From assembly GCF_018603905.1 (NCBI RefSeq), contig NZ_JAHFZZ010000023.1, positions 107,911-171,910 on the forward strand: 64,000 nt of DNA, given 5' to 3'. Below are positions 1 to 8,791 of the stretch, one piece after another. Under the pieces are notes generated by a model, which was not told the DNA's origin, searched no databases, and saw only the letters and a list, made by a program, of their open reading frames with translations. Position 1 is the stretch's first letter, and the number at the start of each line of letters is the position of its first letter. The DNA is from Nonomuraea sp. NEAU-A123 (GTDB taxonomy: Bacteria > Actinomycetota > Actinomycetes > Streptosporangiales > Streptosporangiaceae). The translations under genes were made by a program, and so were the position numbers.

Positions 1-96
1 CCGAATCGGCCGCCCCCACCAGTCATCCACCACGGCAACGATGCGATCGTAATCACCGGGGTCGGCCGACCGCAGACGCAGACTCTCACTCATCAT
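1..96 (-). CDS. GNAT-like acetyltransferase, N-terminal part (cut by window edge)
   Basis: Leftward frame open to the window edge and starting at one of two adjacent ATGs (96 or 93). The 31-32 visible residues contain LRSADPGDYDRIVAVVDDWW, the usual first beta strand and helix of a GNAT N-acetyltransferase. Acceptor and acetyl-CoA motifs lie outside the window, so substrate cannot be said. It diverges from the HAD gene. Confidence 0.6.
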   Translation of the reverse strand, partial: MMSESLRLRSADPGDYDRIVAVVDDWWGRPIR

Positions 97-189
97 CAAA
101 TGCTCCCCGTGTCGTTCATCGGCTGTCCAGAGGTCATGTACGTCCCGCGGGCCTGCTCACGCCGTACCCGACATGATCTACTGCCTGAC

Positions 190-840
190 ATGCCGCTGCT
201 CATGCTTGACCTCGACAACACGTTGGTCGACCGCGATGCCGCCTTCCGGGACGCGACCACCGCGTTCCTGGCCGAGCACGCGCTGCCTGGATCTGACGTC
301 GAATGGCTGATGTCCATCGACGCCAGCGGGTACGCCCCAAGGCAGACCGTGGCCAACGCCATGGCCGACCGCTACGGAGCGTCCCTCCCCGAGAGCGCCA
401 TCCATCTCCTTCTTGACCACGGCGCCGCCGATCGGGTTGTCCTGACCGAAGCCACCTGCGACGCGCTCGGCAGCGCGATCGCCAACGGCTGGACATGCAC
501 GATCGTCACCAACGGCCGAACCGCGCAGCAGGAGGCGAAGATCCGGAACGCCGGCCTCGACAGGCTGGTCCACGGCTGGACGATCTCCGAGGCGATCGGT
601 CACAGGAAGCCCGAGCCGGAGATCTTCAAGGCGGCGGCGGTAGCCGTCGGAGCCTCCCTCCACGGGGCTTGGGTCATCGGCGATTCCCCGCAGGCCGACA
701 TCGTCGGCGCGTACGGACTCGACATCCAAAGCGTATGGGTGTCATGCGGCCGACCGTGGACCGAGGCGGCCTACCGGCCCACCCATGTCGCCGACGACGC
801 CGCATCCGCGATCCATTACGTCCTCGGCACTCCGACCTGA
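190..840 (+). CDS. HAD-superfamily hydrolase
   Basis: A 216-residue predicted phosphatase of the haloacid dehalogenase superfamily. Motif I is DLDNT near residues 7-11 (nucleophile D7, general acid D9). A TNG motif II, the lysine of HRKPEPEIF and the late GDSPQADIVGA motif complete the catalytic set, with a helical cap between motifs I and II. An ATG at 100 is in frame, but the 30 residues it would add are unlike the family, so 190 is preferred. Likely cytosolic and acting on a small phosphorylated metabolite; the substrate cannot be inferred. Confidence 0.85.
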   Translation: MPLLMLDLDNTLVDRDAAFRDATTAFLAEHALPGSDVEWLMSIDASGYAPRQTVANAMADRYGASLPESAIHLLLDHGAADRVVLTEATCDALGSAIANGWTCTIVTNGRTAQQEAKIRNAGLDRLVHGWTISEAIGHRKPEPEIFKAAAVAVGASLHGAWVIGDSPQADIVGAYGLDIQSVWVSCGRPWTEAAYRPTHVADDAASAIHYVLGTPT

Positions 841-903
841 CTGATCGGCCCTCTGAGAATTAACGGGTGGCGGCTGCGGAGGGTCTGTGGCCACAGTGGA
901 TAG

Positions 904-1659
904 GTGCCGGAGAACTACTTCGATGAACGGGTAGCGGAGACGTACGAGGCCAAGTGGCCGGAACTGTTCGACCCGGCGGTCGTCGAGCCGGCCGTCAGTT
1001 TCCTCGCCGATCTGGCGGGATCTGGCGCCGCTCTTGAGCTCGGCATCGGCACCGGCCGCATCGCGTTGCCGCTGAGCCGACGAGGCGTTCGCGTACACGG
1101 AATCGAACTGTCGCCGGCCATGGTGGCGCAGTTGCGGGCGAAGCCCGGCGCGGAGAGCATCGGCGTGACCGTCGGCGACTTCGCGACCACCGGGCCGGGT
1201 GGCACCTTCCAGCTCGCCTATCTGGTGCGCAACACGATCACGAACCTGACCACGCAAGACGAACAGGTTGACTGCTTCCGCAACGTGGCGGCGCATCTCG
1301 AACCCGGCGGCTGCTTCGTCATCGAGGTGTACGTCCCGGAGCTTCGGCGTCTCCCGCCCGGCCAGAGCATCCATCCGTTCACCGTGACCCCGGCGCACCT
1401 CGGTTTCGAGGAGTACGACGTCGCGTCGCAGATCGCGTTCTCCCATCACTACTGGGTGGTGGACGGCCGGCTGGAGACCCGATCGTCGCCGCACCGCTAT
1501 GTGTGGCCGTCTGAGCTGGACCTCATGGCGCGACTCGCCGGAATGACCTTGCGCGAACGGTGGGCCGGCTGGAAGCGCGAGCCCTTCACCAGCGACAGCA
1601 CGAGTCACATTTCGGTCTGGCAGAAGACGCCGCAGCGGTCGGCACGGGATGGCGGGTGA
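904..1659 (+). CDS. Class I SAM-dependent methyltransferase
   Basis: A 251-residue Rossmann-fold methyltransferase with GTG start. The SAM-binding motif I LELGIGTGRIALPL lies near residues 42-55, followed by an acidic strand end (HGIELS) and the motif NTITNLTTQDEQ. The C-terminal beta-sheet part ends in HISVWQK, common in small-molecule methyltransferases of actinomycetes. The acceptor is unknown. It follows the HAD gene by 63 bases. Confidence 0.8.
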   Translation: MPENYFDERVAETYEAKWPELFDPAVVEPAVSFLADLAGSGAALELGIGTGRIALPLSRRGVRVHGIELSPAMVAQLRAKPGAESIGVTVGDFATTGPGGTFQLAYLVRNTITNLTTQDEQVDCFRNVAAHLEPGGCFVIEVYVPELRRLPPGQSIHPFTVTPAHLGFEEYDVASQIAFSHHYWVVDGRLETRSSPHRYVWPSELDLMARLAGMTLRERWAGWKREPFTSDSTSHISVWQKTPQRSARDGG

Positions 1660-1764
1660 GACAGTTGCTGCGACGGCTGCGCGAACAGCGGCCGCACGAG
1701 TTCCCACGGACGCCCGAACGCATACCCTCGGCTCCCGCAGGGTCGTCGGCGCCGGTGATCGGGC

Positions 1765-4113
1765 TCACCGGTGGTCGGGGACGTGGGCGAGGCGTTGCTG
1801 GAGGGTGGCGTGCCGGAACTGGTACACCGCGCCCGCCTGGCGCAGCACACCCAGGCGGTGGGCGTCGGCCAGGAACGCCTGGAGCCGCCAGGGGAGCTGT
1901 CCGGTCAGGGCGAAGCGCAGCCGGGCGAGGGAGTAGTACGGCCAGCAGGTGGCGGCGAGGGCGATCAGGGCGCCGGTCGGGCCGAAGGTCGTCAACCAGT
2001 CGGTGAGCAGCTTCCTGGTGATGTCCTGGGCGTCGAGGTGGGCGGCCATCGGGGTGGGCGGCAGGAGGGTCGCGGCGCCGTCCAGGTTGATCAGCAGCGA
2101 GCCCGCGAGCGCGGAGCCGAGCCGGAGCGTGCGGTCGGTACGGATCGACCGGCACGGGCTCGAGACCGGCGGGCCGCCCGGCCTCTCGTACCACCAGGCC
2201 GCGGCGGCGAGCAGGCCCGCCACGGTGCCCGCGATCAGCGGCGCCACGGCCACGCTCGTGGCGCAGGACGTGCTGAGCTGGACCGGCCCACGGGCCCGGA
2301 GGCAGTACACCGCCATCGAGCCGAGCTGGATCACCACGGCCACGAGCGCGCCCGCGGAGGCGGCGCGCCTGCAGGCGCCGCCCAGTCGCCGTCTCCACCC
2401 CTGGAAGGAGAAGCGCCCGCGCCGTGGCTCCGCGGGCATGACCGGAAGCCCGACGACGACCACGACGGGCAGCACGAGGCCCACGTAGTAGGCCACGATG
2501 CCCGTCTCGGTGAGGATCATCACGAGCGGCGACAGCCCCATGAACAGCAGGTGCTCCACCAGTACGACGACCATGGGCGCCAGGGAGGCGACGCCGACCG
2601 CCGGCAGCATCGTCCGCAGCGCGCCGGACCGTGACGGGCGCCGCCGGGTGAACCAGTCGGCCGTGGTCAGCAGGGCCGGCAGGAACAGCATGGCGGCCAG
2701 CACCTTGGCCGCCGCGATGTGCCGCCAGTCGTCGCCCTCGATGGCGGCCCATTGCTCGCTCACCCGCACTACTGTGGGCAAGATCATCAGGCCGGTGATC
2801 GCGCCGGCCAGGGCCCGTACGGCCAGGCGTGAGCAGGTCAGCCGCGTCCAGTCGCGCAGGTGCCACCAGGCGAAGTCGGTCGTGCCGCGTTGCTGGAGCT
2901 GCCCGCTCAGGAAGCGCAGGTAGCGTTCGGCGCGTTCGGGGTCGCGGTGGCGCATGCGTGGCGCCTGAGCCGCCGCCCGCTCGTACAGCGCGGGGACGAA
3001 GGCGTCGAGCAGGTGTTCCTCCAGGGCTGCGGGGTCGGGGAAGAGATCGCGGTCGAGGAGCGTCGCGGGGTCGCCGCGGCCGTGGGCGTACAGGGACCGT
3101 ACGAGGGTGACGCCGAGCGGCCGGGCGAGCACGGCGGCCAGCGGCTGGGCGGGATCGGCGCGCAGCCGTACGGCGACACGCCGCCACGCGTCCCGGCCGG
3201 TCGGGTCGGCGTACGTGAGCAGCCGTATGGCGTCGGTCACCGGCACCGGCGAGGGGACGAGCACGGCGGCGCGCGGCAGCCCCCCGCACCGGGCGGCGGC
3301 GGCCGTGAACTCGGCGGTGCGGCAGGCGACGACGAGTGGCGCGCGTGGATCGCCCGCCACGACCAGCGCCCGCAGCGCCGCCTCCAGGCGTGGCGCGGGC
3401 AGTTCGTCGAGGCCGTCGATGACGGGCACCACCCGGTGCGCCGCCAGCAGGTCCTCGGCGGCCCGCGGCCCGAAGCGCTCAGCGTCGGCCAGTAGGGGGT
3501 AGTCGCGCCGCAGCCGACGGGCCAGCCATTCCGCCGGCGTCTCGCTCTCGGGCCGGAACCCGGTGGCGGACACCAGGACCGGCACCTGCGTCACCCGCTC
3601 GTCGTCGAGCAGCGCCAGAGTGAGCTGAAGCGCGCAGGCGCTCTTCCCGGCGCCCGCCTCGCCGAGGAGGACCAGGCGCCGGGTCGGCGAGCCCGCCCAA
3701 GCCGCCGCGACCGCCTCGGCACCCTCATACCTGACACCCTCCGCGATGCCCGTGACCTGTGCGGAGCCGACGTCCTGACGGGCCGTCCAGACGATGGGCA
3801 GCGGCCAGGGCTCGAACAGCCGGCGCAGGGTCGCCTCCCGGCTCCACTGCTCACCGACGAGATGAGCCAGCGCCTCGGCCGCGGCATCGAGCTGCGCGGC
3901 GCTCGCCGTGACCGGTGCCGCGGGCCGACGCCACGCCCAGGGCGCCCCGAGGGCCAGGACGGCCACGGCCAGCCCGAGCACCGCGACCACCCGCTCGCCC
4001 GCATCTCCACCGAGCGTCACCGAGGCCAGAACGCCGGCACCCGCGACGACGGCCACGCCCAGCCACGTCACCGCCCACCGCGCCCGGCGGCCGCCACGCA
4101 TGCCGTCTCCCAT
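1765..4113 (-). CDS. Membrane-anchored NACHT-type STAND NTPase
   Basis: A 782-residue protein. Two N-terminal hydrophobic segments (about 13-33 and 41-58) are followed by a P-loop domain with Walker A GEAGAGKS at 151-158 and Walker B VVPVIDGLDELP at 228-239, the doubled-acid pattern of NACHT ATPases. From about residue 430 there are several hydrophobic stretches forming a C-terminal multi-pass membrane region. Families of this architecture are common in actinomycetes; some NACHT proteins act in phage defence or signalling, but no effector domain is recognised here, so the role is unknown. It converges on the methyltransferase gene; no partner gene is next to it. Confidence 0.75.
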   Translation of the reverse strand: MGDGMRGGRRARWAVTWLGVAVVAGAGVLASVTLGGDAGERVVAVLGLAVAVLALGAPWAWRRPAAPVTASAAQLDAAAEALAHLVGEQWSREATLRRLFEPWPLPIVWTARQDVGSAQVTGIAEGVRYEGAEAVAAAWAGSPTRRLVLLGEAGAGKSACALQLTLALLDDERVTQVPVLVSATGFRPESETPAEWLARRLRRDYPLLADAERFGPRAAEDLLAAHRVVPVIDGLDELPAPRLEAALRALVVAGDPRAPLVVACRTAEFTAAAARCGGLPRAAVLVPSPVPVTDAIRLLTYADPTGRDAWRRVAVRLRADPAQPLAAVLARPLGVTLVRSLYAHGRGDPATLLDRDLFPDPAALEEHLLDAFVPALYERAAAQAPRMRHRDPERAERYLRFLSGQLQQRGTTDFAWWHLRDWTRLTCSRLAVRALAGAITGLMILPTVVRVSEQWAAIEGDDWRHIAAAKVLAAMLFLPALLTTADWFTRRRPSRSGALRTMLPAVGVASLAPMVVVLVEHLLFMGLSPLVMILTETGIVAYYVGLVLPVVVVVGLPVMPAEPRRGRFSFQGWRRRLGGACRRAASAGALVAVVIQLGSMAVYCLRARGPVQLSTSCATSVAVAPLIAGTVAGLLAAAAWWYERPGGPPVSSPCRSIRTDRTLRLGSALAGSLLINLDGAATLLPPTPMAAHLDAQDITRKLLTDWLTTFGPTGALIALAATCWPYYSLARLRFALTGQLPWRLQAFLADAHRLGVLRQAGAVYQFRHATLQQRLAHVPDHR

Positions 4114-4385
4114 GCAGCCACCCCTGGTGCACTGTAGGCAGCGGTGGCGGTGACGTAAAGGGGTCGAGAGAATACTGTCTGTTATGTTCCGCTATGGCGG
4201 GGAGCATGGACCGTTCGTGCTTATATCTGGCTGAGCGCGTGATGGCGTTAGTTAAAACTTCCAAAGGATGGCGTATTGCCGCTGATGCGATGCAGCTGTG
4301 AGCAGGGTCTGCGAAATCCGATTCAATGAGAACGAACTTCAGCCCTTGGCAACGTGCGTAGGAGCGCGGCCCCACGCGCTGCGAC

Positions 4386-4667
4386 GTGATACGCCATGAT
4401 GGATCGGTGATCATCGCCCCGGCTCCGTCGCCCAGCAACGGCGATATTTTCGAAGCCCCCTTCCCCGAATCAACATTTCCATTCCCGGCCCATTCGTCGG
4501 ATGTCGGCCTGTTCTCTGAGTGGGCGTGGCCGCCTTTTCTGGTTGGTGTGATCACAGGGACACTCGTTGCCGCGCTGGCCGCCGTGATCATCATCAGGGT
4601 GCAACGTAATCGCCACCGATCCCGCGACGACTACAGTCGCGCACCACGGCCCGAAGCGGACGGCTGA
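4386..4667 (+). CDS. Small single-pass membrane protein, unknown function
   Basis: A 93-residue frame with GTG start. One hydrophobic helix (about residues 50-70, FLVGVITGTLVAALAAVIII) is followed by a basic stretch RVQRNRHRSR, suggesting N-out, C-in topology. The N-terminal half is rich in Pro and Ser. No family is recognised. The start is uncertain and the frame could be fortuitous, but the hydrophobic profile is convincing. Confidence 0.45.
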   Translation: MIRHDGSVIIAPAPSPSNGDIFEAPFPESTFPFPAHSSDVGLFSEWAWPPFLVGVITGTLVAALAAVIIIRVQRNRHRSRDDYSRAPRPEADG

Positions 4668-4779
4668 CCCTCCCTATCCATGGCGCGGAGGAACTCCACT
4701 GCCGTGCGTATCGGGACGCGGTCCACCGCCGCGCGTAGAGCCGGACTCGGGAACTCTTCGGTAGGACAGCGCGGTCCGT

Positions 4780-5448
4780 TCAGGACTGATCGTGTCGTCG
4801 CAGGGCGGTGGTGGCGAGGATGACGATGACGGCCAGGTCGAGGGTCATGCGTGCCAGGTCGAGGTTGAGCCAGAGCCCGACCTGGGGCAGCGGTACGGCG
4901 TCGCTGGTCGTGGTCCAGCCCAGGACGGTCGGAGCGAAGTACAGGTAGGTGGTCAGGCGCTGGAGGTAGTACACGGTGGCGCCGATCAGGAGCAGACGGC
5001 GTTGCCTGGAGCGACGCCAGGCCAAGGTGAGTGCGGCGGGGATGAGCAGCCATTCGAGGAGCGGGTTGATCATCATGTACAGGCCGGTGGCGCCGCCGGA
5101 GGCCGGGGAGCGCATCAGCGCCAGGTAGGCCTCGGGGGTGGGATACATCAGGTGCTGAACGAGTCCGGCGCCGAGGGTGAGCGTGGTGATGAACGCGGCG
5201 GCGAGTGCGACGGCGGCGGGCAGCACCGTGGATCGGTCGCGCAGTCGCAACAAGGGGCCCGCCAACAGCGCGGCCAAGGCGGTCCACACCAGTCCTCCGG
5301 CGGCTCCGGCCAGCGCGAAGACCGATGAGGAGGCGGCAAGGCCGCCCAATGCGCCCAGCGCCGCCGCCAGTGGCGCGATGACCAACAGCGGTCTGATTCG
5401 ACGGGTGGCTGGACGGGAGTGGGCGCGGGTGTGGGTGGGAGTCGTCAT
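4780..5448 (-). CDS. Multi-pass membrane protein, unknown family
   Basis: A 222-residue protein of mostly hydrophobic segments (about six to seven helices) with a short basic N-terminus. The motif LLEWLLIPAALTLAW lies in the middle and the C-terminus is polar. Last gene of a likely three-gene leftward operon starting at 5798. No function can be assigned. Confidence 0.65.
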   Translation of the reverse strand: MTTPTHTRAHSRPATRRIRPLLVIAPLAAALGALGGLAASSSVFALAGAAGGLVWTALAALLAGPLLRLRDRSTVLPAAVALAAAFITTLTLGAGLVQHLMYPTPEAYLALMRSPASGGATGLYMMINPLLEWLLIPAALTLAWRRSRQRRLLLIGATVYYLQRLTTYLYFAPTVLGWTTTSDAVPLPQVGLWLNLDLARMTLDLAVIVILATTALRRHDQS

Positions 5449-5469
5449 GGTGGTCCTCCGTTAGGGCGT

Positions 5470-5661
5470 TCAGCCAGGACCGGGGAAGCCGGTCGGCAGT
5501 TCGGTCAGGAAGCGACGGATCGCCGCGAGGTCGGCCTGCCTGGTGCCGGTGCGTCTGATGCGGACGGTGCAGTAGCGGATCTGGCCGGTCAGGCGGATAT
5601 GTCCGCCGGCGGCATGGGCCCGTTCCGGTTCCAGGTCCGGGGTCATCTGCTGCCCGGACAT
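5470..5661 (-). CDS. Small hypothetical protein (63 aa)
   Basis: A 63-residue frame whose ATG overlaps the stop of the preceding small gene by one base (TGATG). It ends 21 bases before the start of the membrane protein. The sequence holds one conserved-looking stretch QIRYCTVRIRRTGTRQADL and a C-terminal helix AAIRRFLTEL. No family recognised; the tight coupling is the main argument that it is real. Confidence 0.4.
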   Translation of the reverse strand: MSGQQMTPDLEPERAHAAGGHIRLTGQIRYCTVRIRRTGTRQADLAAIRRFLTELPTGFPGPG

Positions 5662-5798
5662 CAGGACGGGTGGCGGAGGCCCAGCGTTGTGGCGCCGCGA
5701 CGGCCCCGCAGCTCGATCCGTTCGGCGTCAGTCCAGTGGCCATGTTTGGTGAGGGCCCTGTGGGAGTTGTCGAGACGCTCGACGTACGTGGTCTTCAT
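5661..5798 (-). CDS. Small hypothetical protein (45 aa), first gene of operon
   Basis: A 45-residue frame beginning MKTTYVERLDNSHRALTKHG and rich in basic residues. It is the first gene behind the palindromic operator region at 5819-5875, and its stop overlaps the next start. No family recognised. Confidence 0.4.
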   Translation of the reverse strand: MKTTYVERLDNSHRALTKHGHWTDAERIELRGRRGATTLGLRHPS

Positions 5799-5818
5799 CG
5801 CGATCCTCGCGGTCATCA

Positions 5819-5875
5819 TTTATCTTGGCCTTCAAGATGAATTTAGTTTGATAGTCGAGAAGCTTGAATGTCAAG
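5819..5875 (-). promoter_or_regulatory. Paired palindromic operators of MarR type
   Basis: An AT-rich island directly upstream of the leftward operon holds two palindromes: ATCTTG-5-CAAGAT (5822-5838) and CTTGA-3-TCAAG (5863-5875). Both carry the CTTG/CAAG arms usual for MarR-family operators. A plausible leftward -35 (TTGACA) lies in the second one. A remnant of a MarR gene lies just to the right. Confidence 0.5.
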
Positions 5876-5890
5876 AGAGTCTCGGGATGA

Positions 5891-6007
5891 AGTCCGCCAA
5901 GCGATCGCTCGACCCGTTCCCCCGGCTCCACCGACCGCCGTAAGGTCCGGGTGCAACTCACTGACGTCGCCCGCGACAAGACCTGGGAGCCTCGCGACTG
6001 CGAGTAG
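5891..6007 (+). pseudogene. MarR-family regulator remnant (C-terminal end)
   Basis: A rightward frame ending at 6007 reads STDRRKVRVQLTDVARDKTW, matching the DRR-x-V-x-V-x-LT-x-x-GR wing and following helix that is the hallmark of MarR regulators. There is an in-frame stop at 5888 and no start, so only about 38 codons remain. It sits where a divergent regulator of the 4780-5798 operon would be expected; inferred to be what is left of that regulator. Confidence 0.45.
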
Positions 6008-6184
6008 CTTTCGTCGGGGGCCGGAGCATTGTCGCGTCATTCGGGCAGATCCGACAGTGTCGGTGATCCGCCGCCAGGCCATCCTCAGCCGCTACCGGCG
6101 GAGCGGTCGTTGCGGTGATCCCGAGTACGCCGCGTAGACGGGATCAGCCTGCATGATCAGACCTGAATGGGTCACACTGAAAGT

Positions 6185-6505
6185 ATGAATGGCAGAGGGT
6201 ACGGAGTGCTCCGTCCTTACGTCGTGCCCGCAACACTGGACGAGCTCACCGGGCCGGTGAAGGGTGTTCTCACCTTGCCCAGACATATCGACTGGGGGCC
6301 GGAGCGCCAGTACGACCTGGACCAGATCGCCGATGCACGCCTGCTGTACATGCGAGTCATCCGGGAAAGCAGTACGCCTGACGACCTGCGCCGCTTCCTC
6401 AACGCCTCGGTCCTGCGCAAGCTCTGGCCCGAATTGGTCCTGCCCCCACGCGTCCGCGCTTTGTGGCTCGACCGCTTCCCCGAACTCCATCGTCACGCTG
6501 CGTAA
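6185..6505 (+). CDS. Small protein paired with an AbiEii-like nucleotidyltransferase
   Basis: A 106-residue protein starting MNGRGYGVLRP and ending with RVRALWLDRFPELH. I recognise this as the small conserved actinomycete protein usually encoded immediately before AbiEii-type nucleotidyltransferases, often annotated only as a hypothetical or transcriptional protein. An upstream in-frame ATG at 6167 is less likely. Its stop overlaps the next ATG (TAATG). If the pair is a toxin-antitoxin pair this would be the antitoxin position; that is inference. Confidence 0.6.
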   Translation: MNGRGYGVLRPYVVPATLDELTGPVKGVLTLPRHIDWGPERQYDLDQIADARLLYMRVIRESSTPDDLRRFLNASVLRKLWPELVLPPRVRALWLDRFPELHRHAA

Positions 6506-6849
6506 TGGACGACTTCCACCACCGCCTTGCCCGCATCGCTCTGGCCGTGGCCGCCGATCATGGATTCGCCTTGGCGGGCGGCTACGCCGTACAGGCTTAC
6601 GGCGTGCTCCAGCGGCCCAGCGAGGACATCGACCTGTTCACCTCCAGCGTTCGCGACGATTTTTCCGTGGGGGTGGCCAAGATCTGCACCTCCTACGTCG
6701 AACGTGGTGTGCGAGACCTGGAAGCGTTCGGCGGCTCGCCGCAGTGGCCATCCCTCATCCACGACACGGCGAGCCGGACGAAGACGTCCCCGTTCGGTCA
6801 GCAGGGCGTTACGGTGCGGTTGGCCCGGCCTGCTTCACCGCGGGCGTAG
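6505..6849 (+). pseudogene. AbiEii/AbiGii-like nucleotidyltransferase, C-terminally truncated
   Basis: 114 residues. The N-terminal nucleotidyltransferase core is clear: AGGYAVQAYGVLQRPSEDID, with GG and the two catalytic acids of the DID motif near residues 37-39. Family members are usually about 200-250 residues. Here the sequence becomes unlike the family after about residue 70 and stops two bases before the convergent sialidase-like gene, so the C-terminal half appears lost. Probably inactive. Confidence 0.55.
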
Positions 6850-6850
6850 G

Positions 6851-8374
6851 TCACGACACTTCGACGAGTTGCCACTGCTGATCGAGCGCGCCCGTGTCGC
6901 TCCACTGGACGACCCGGGCGCCGTCCGCCGTCGAGGACTGCCACACCCCCAGGACCTTGCCCGCGTGGCGGTTCACGATCTTGTAGTAGGAGCCGACCGG
7001 CACGAGTTGCCACTGCTGGTCGCCGCCGTTGTTCTCGACCCACTGCACCGCGTTCGCCCCGTCCTCGGTGCTGGTGGCCCAGATCGACAGCACGCGGCCA
7101 CTGTTGCGGTTGAACAGGGTCCGGTAGCCGCCGCCGACGTCGGTCACGTGCCAGTGCTGGTTGTGCCCGGCGTTGTCAGCCCATAGGACGGCCTGCGCCC
7201 CGTCTTGGAGATTGGCCTGGTAGACGTCGAGTGCCTTGCCGCTCAAGCGGTTGATGAGCTTGTAGTAGGGGCCGGCGGAGTGGCCGAGATCCACGTCCCC
7301 GTAGTAGACGCTGTTGCGGGTGCCGAGCCAGAAACCCTCGACCGACAGGATGAGCACGCGGGCGGATCCGCGGACGTACTGCAGCATCCGGCTGTAGCCG
7401 CGAGGCATGGTGGTGTGCACCGGCGTCCACGCGCCGGCGCCGTTGTTCGTGTTGATCCGGATGTCGCCCGAGCCGTAGGAGTTGTAGGCGAGCCGGCCGT
7501 TCGGCAGCGTCATGATGAACGGGCTGCCGCCGAGGTCGATCGTCGTTCCCCCGTTCGGGGCGTTCCACGACTCCGGATTCGACGAGATCTTGAAGTTGTT
7601 GGGCGTTCCTGACTGCCCGACCATCTCGAACACCATGATGTACTGCCCGTTCGCCATCCTCGTCACGACCGGCATGCCGGGGCGTAGCGTGCGGTCGGCC
7701 ATCGCGACGTCCTCGACCACCCCGCCCCAGCCGACGCCGTTCGCCGACGCCTGGTGGACGATCTTCTGGTCGTGGGCGGCCTTGTCGCGCTCGTCGGAGT
7801 AGTACGCGATGAGCCTGTTGTTCGCGACGATGAGGTACGGCTCCCAGATCGGTGTGGGGTTCGCGCTGCCCCACTCGCCGCCGCCGACGGCGACCTCGCT
7901 GACCCAGGTCCAGTGGAAACCGTCGTCGTTGCTCTTGTAGAGCTGGATCGACGTCGCCGAGCGGTCCGGCGGCGAGACGATGCCGGCCAGCAGGATGGTG
8001 CCGGCCGGCATGCTGCCGATCGCCTGCGGCAGGACGTAGAGGAACGGGTTGGTCCAGTTGCTGCCCCAGTGCCTCGGTGACGTGTCCGCCACCGAGGCGA
8101 TCTTCGTCCAGGATCGTCCGTCGTTCGTGCTGCTGAAGATCGGGAACGTCTGCCCCTGCGCCGGCTGGTTGTCGTCCTCGAAGCTGGCGAGAATACGCCC
8201 GCTGGTGGTCTGCGCCGACTTGGCGTACGTCGTGCAGTAGGCGCGGTTGCAGTCGCCTGACGGCGAGAACAGCACCGACGGCCCGAACGCGTTGGCGGGC
8301 GCCGGCAGCGTGAGTGCACCGACCGCGAGCACCAGCACGAGCAGTGCCGACCACGGTCTGCGTAACAACCTCAT
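6851..8374 (-). CDS. Secreted sialidase-like (BNR-repeat) protein with C-terminal ricin-type lectin domain
   Basis: A 507-residue exported protein. A signal peptide (about residues 1-30, ending APANA) is followed by a six-bladed sialidase-type domain with Asp-box motifs (STNDGRSW, KSNDDGFHW). The last 135 residues form a ricin B-type beta-trefoil with three Q-x-W-like motifs (NQHWH, DQQWQ, DQQWQ). Likely a glycan-cleaving or glycan-binding enzyme; the sugar specificity is not readable. The ATG at 8374 is preferred over 8389 because a GGAGAG ribosome site precedes it. The gene abuts degenerate remnants on both sides. Confidence 0.8.
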   Translation of the reverse strand: MRLLRRPWSALLVLVLAVGALTLPAPANAFGPSVLFSPSGDCNRAYCTTYAKSAQTTSGRILASFEDDNQPAQGQTFPIFSSTNDGRSWTKIASVADTSPRHWGSNWTNPFLYVLPQAIGSMPAGTILLAGIVSPPDRSATSIQLYKSNDDGFHWTWVSEVAVGGGEWGSANPTPIWEPYLIVANNRLIAYYSDERDKAAHDQKIVHQASANGVGWGGVVEDVAMADRTLRPGMPVVTRMANGQYIMVFEMVGQSGTPNNFKISSNPESWNAPNGGTTIDLGGSPFIMTLPNGRLAYNSYGSGDIRINTNNGAGAWTPVHTTMPRGYSRMLQYVRGSARVLILSVEGFWLGTRNSVYYGDVDLGHSAGPYYKLINRLSGKALDVYQANLQDGAQAVLWADNAGHNQHWHVTDVGGGYRTLFNRNSGRVLSIWATSTEDGANAVQWVENNGGDQQWQLVPVGSYYKIVNRHAGKVLGVWQSSTADGARVVQWSDTGALDQQWQLVEVS

Positions 8375-8385
8375 GTGATCTCTCC

Positions 8386-8655
8386 TCAACTAGATCGAGA
8401 TAGCGGGACTCCTGTCGTGACGAGCACCCGCACGTCCCACGCGCCGAGGTCGAGCGCGGTGCCTGCGGGGACTGAGGTGCCGTCCACGACGTCGGACAGG
8501 TCGGCCGGGGCCTCGACGCGGGCGGGGTCCCAGCTCCAGTTGTGCGCCACGTGGACGCGGCGCCCGTCCGGGGACGCCCCGGTCGTCGCGGTGACGGACG
8601 CGGGCAGGCCCCGCCAGCCGCTGACCGCGGCGGGCGCCAGCCAGACGGCGAGCAT
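8386..8655 (-). pseudogene. C-terminal remnant of a glycoside hydrolase (beta-galactosidase-like)
   Basis: An 89-codon leftward frame contains RRVHVAHNWSWDPARVEAP and then GTALDLGAWDVRVLV, matching the C-terminal beta domain of GH42-type beta-galactosidases (normally about 650-680 residues). The catalytic barrel is missing. Its upstream edge, near 8655, joins directly onto a DUF2992 fragment in another frame, so this is a deletion junction. Confidence 0.5.
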
Positions 8656-8791
8656 TCAGATAGTCGTACAGCTCCGGATCGGTCGGCTCGGCGCCGAGCG
8701 TGAAGCGGGTGGCTCGCAGTTCGCCGTCCTCGACGAGCTCCAGCACGCCGACCCAGAACGGCCCGTCGAGATAGACGGACAGCGTCACCAT
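8656..8791 (-). pseudogene. N-terminal remnant of a DUF2992 (YjdF-like) gene
   Basis: From ATG 8791 the frame reads VTLSVYLDGPFWVGVLEL and GAEPTDPELYDYL, the conserved N-terminal core of DUF2992 proteins. After about 45 codons the similarity stops at the junction with the glycoside hydrolase tail. A full-length member would be roughly three times longer with a lysine/arginine-rich tail. Confidence 0.5.

Noticed and set aside
1586..3289. Long Arg/Pro-rich frame opposite and within the NACHT gene
   Set aside because: Composition is typical of a GC-rich shadow frame; the 1765-4113 frame has clear Walker motifs.
5868..6137. Rightward frame starting in the second palindrome as an intact regulator
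   Set aside because: This frame has no regulator features; the MarR-like sequence is in a different frame with an upstream stop.
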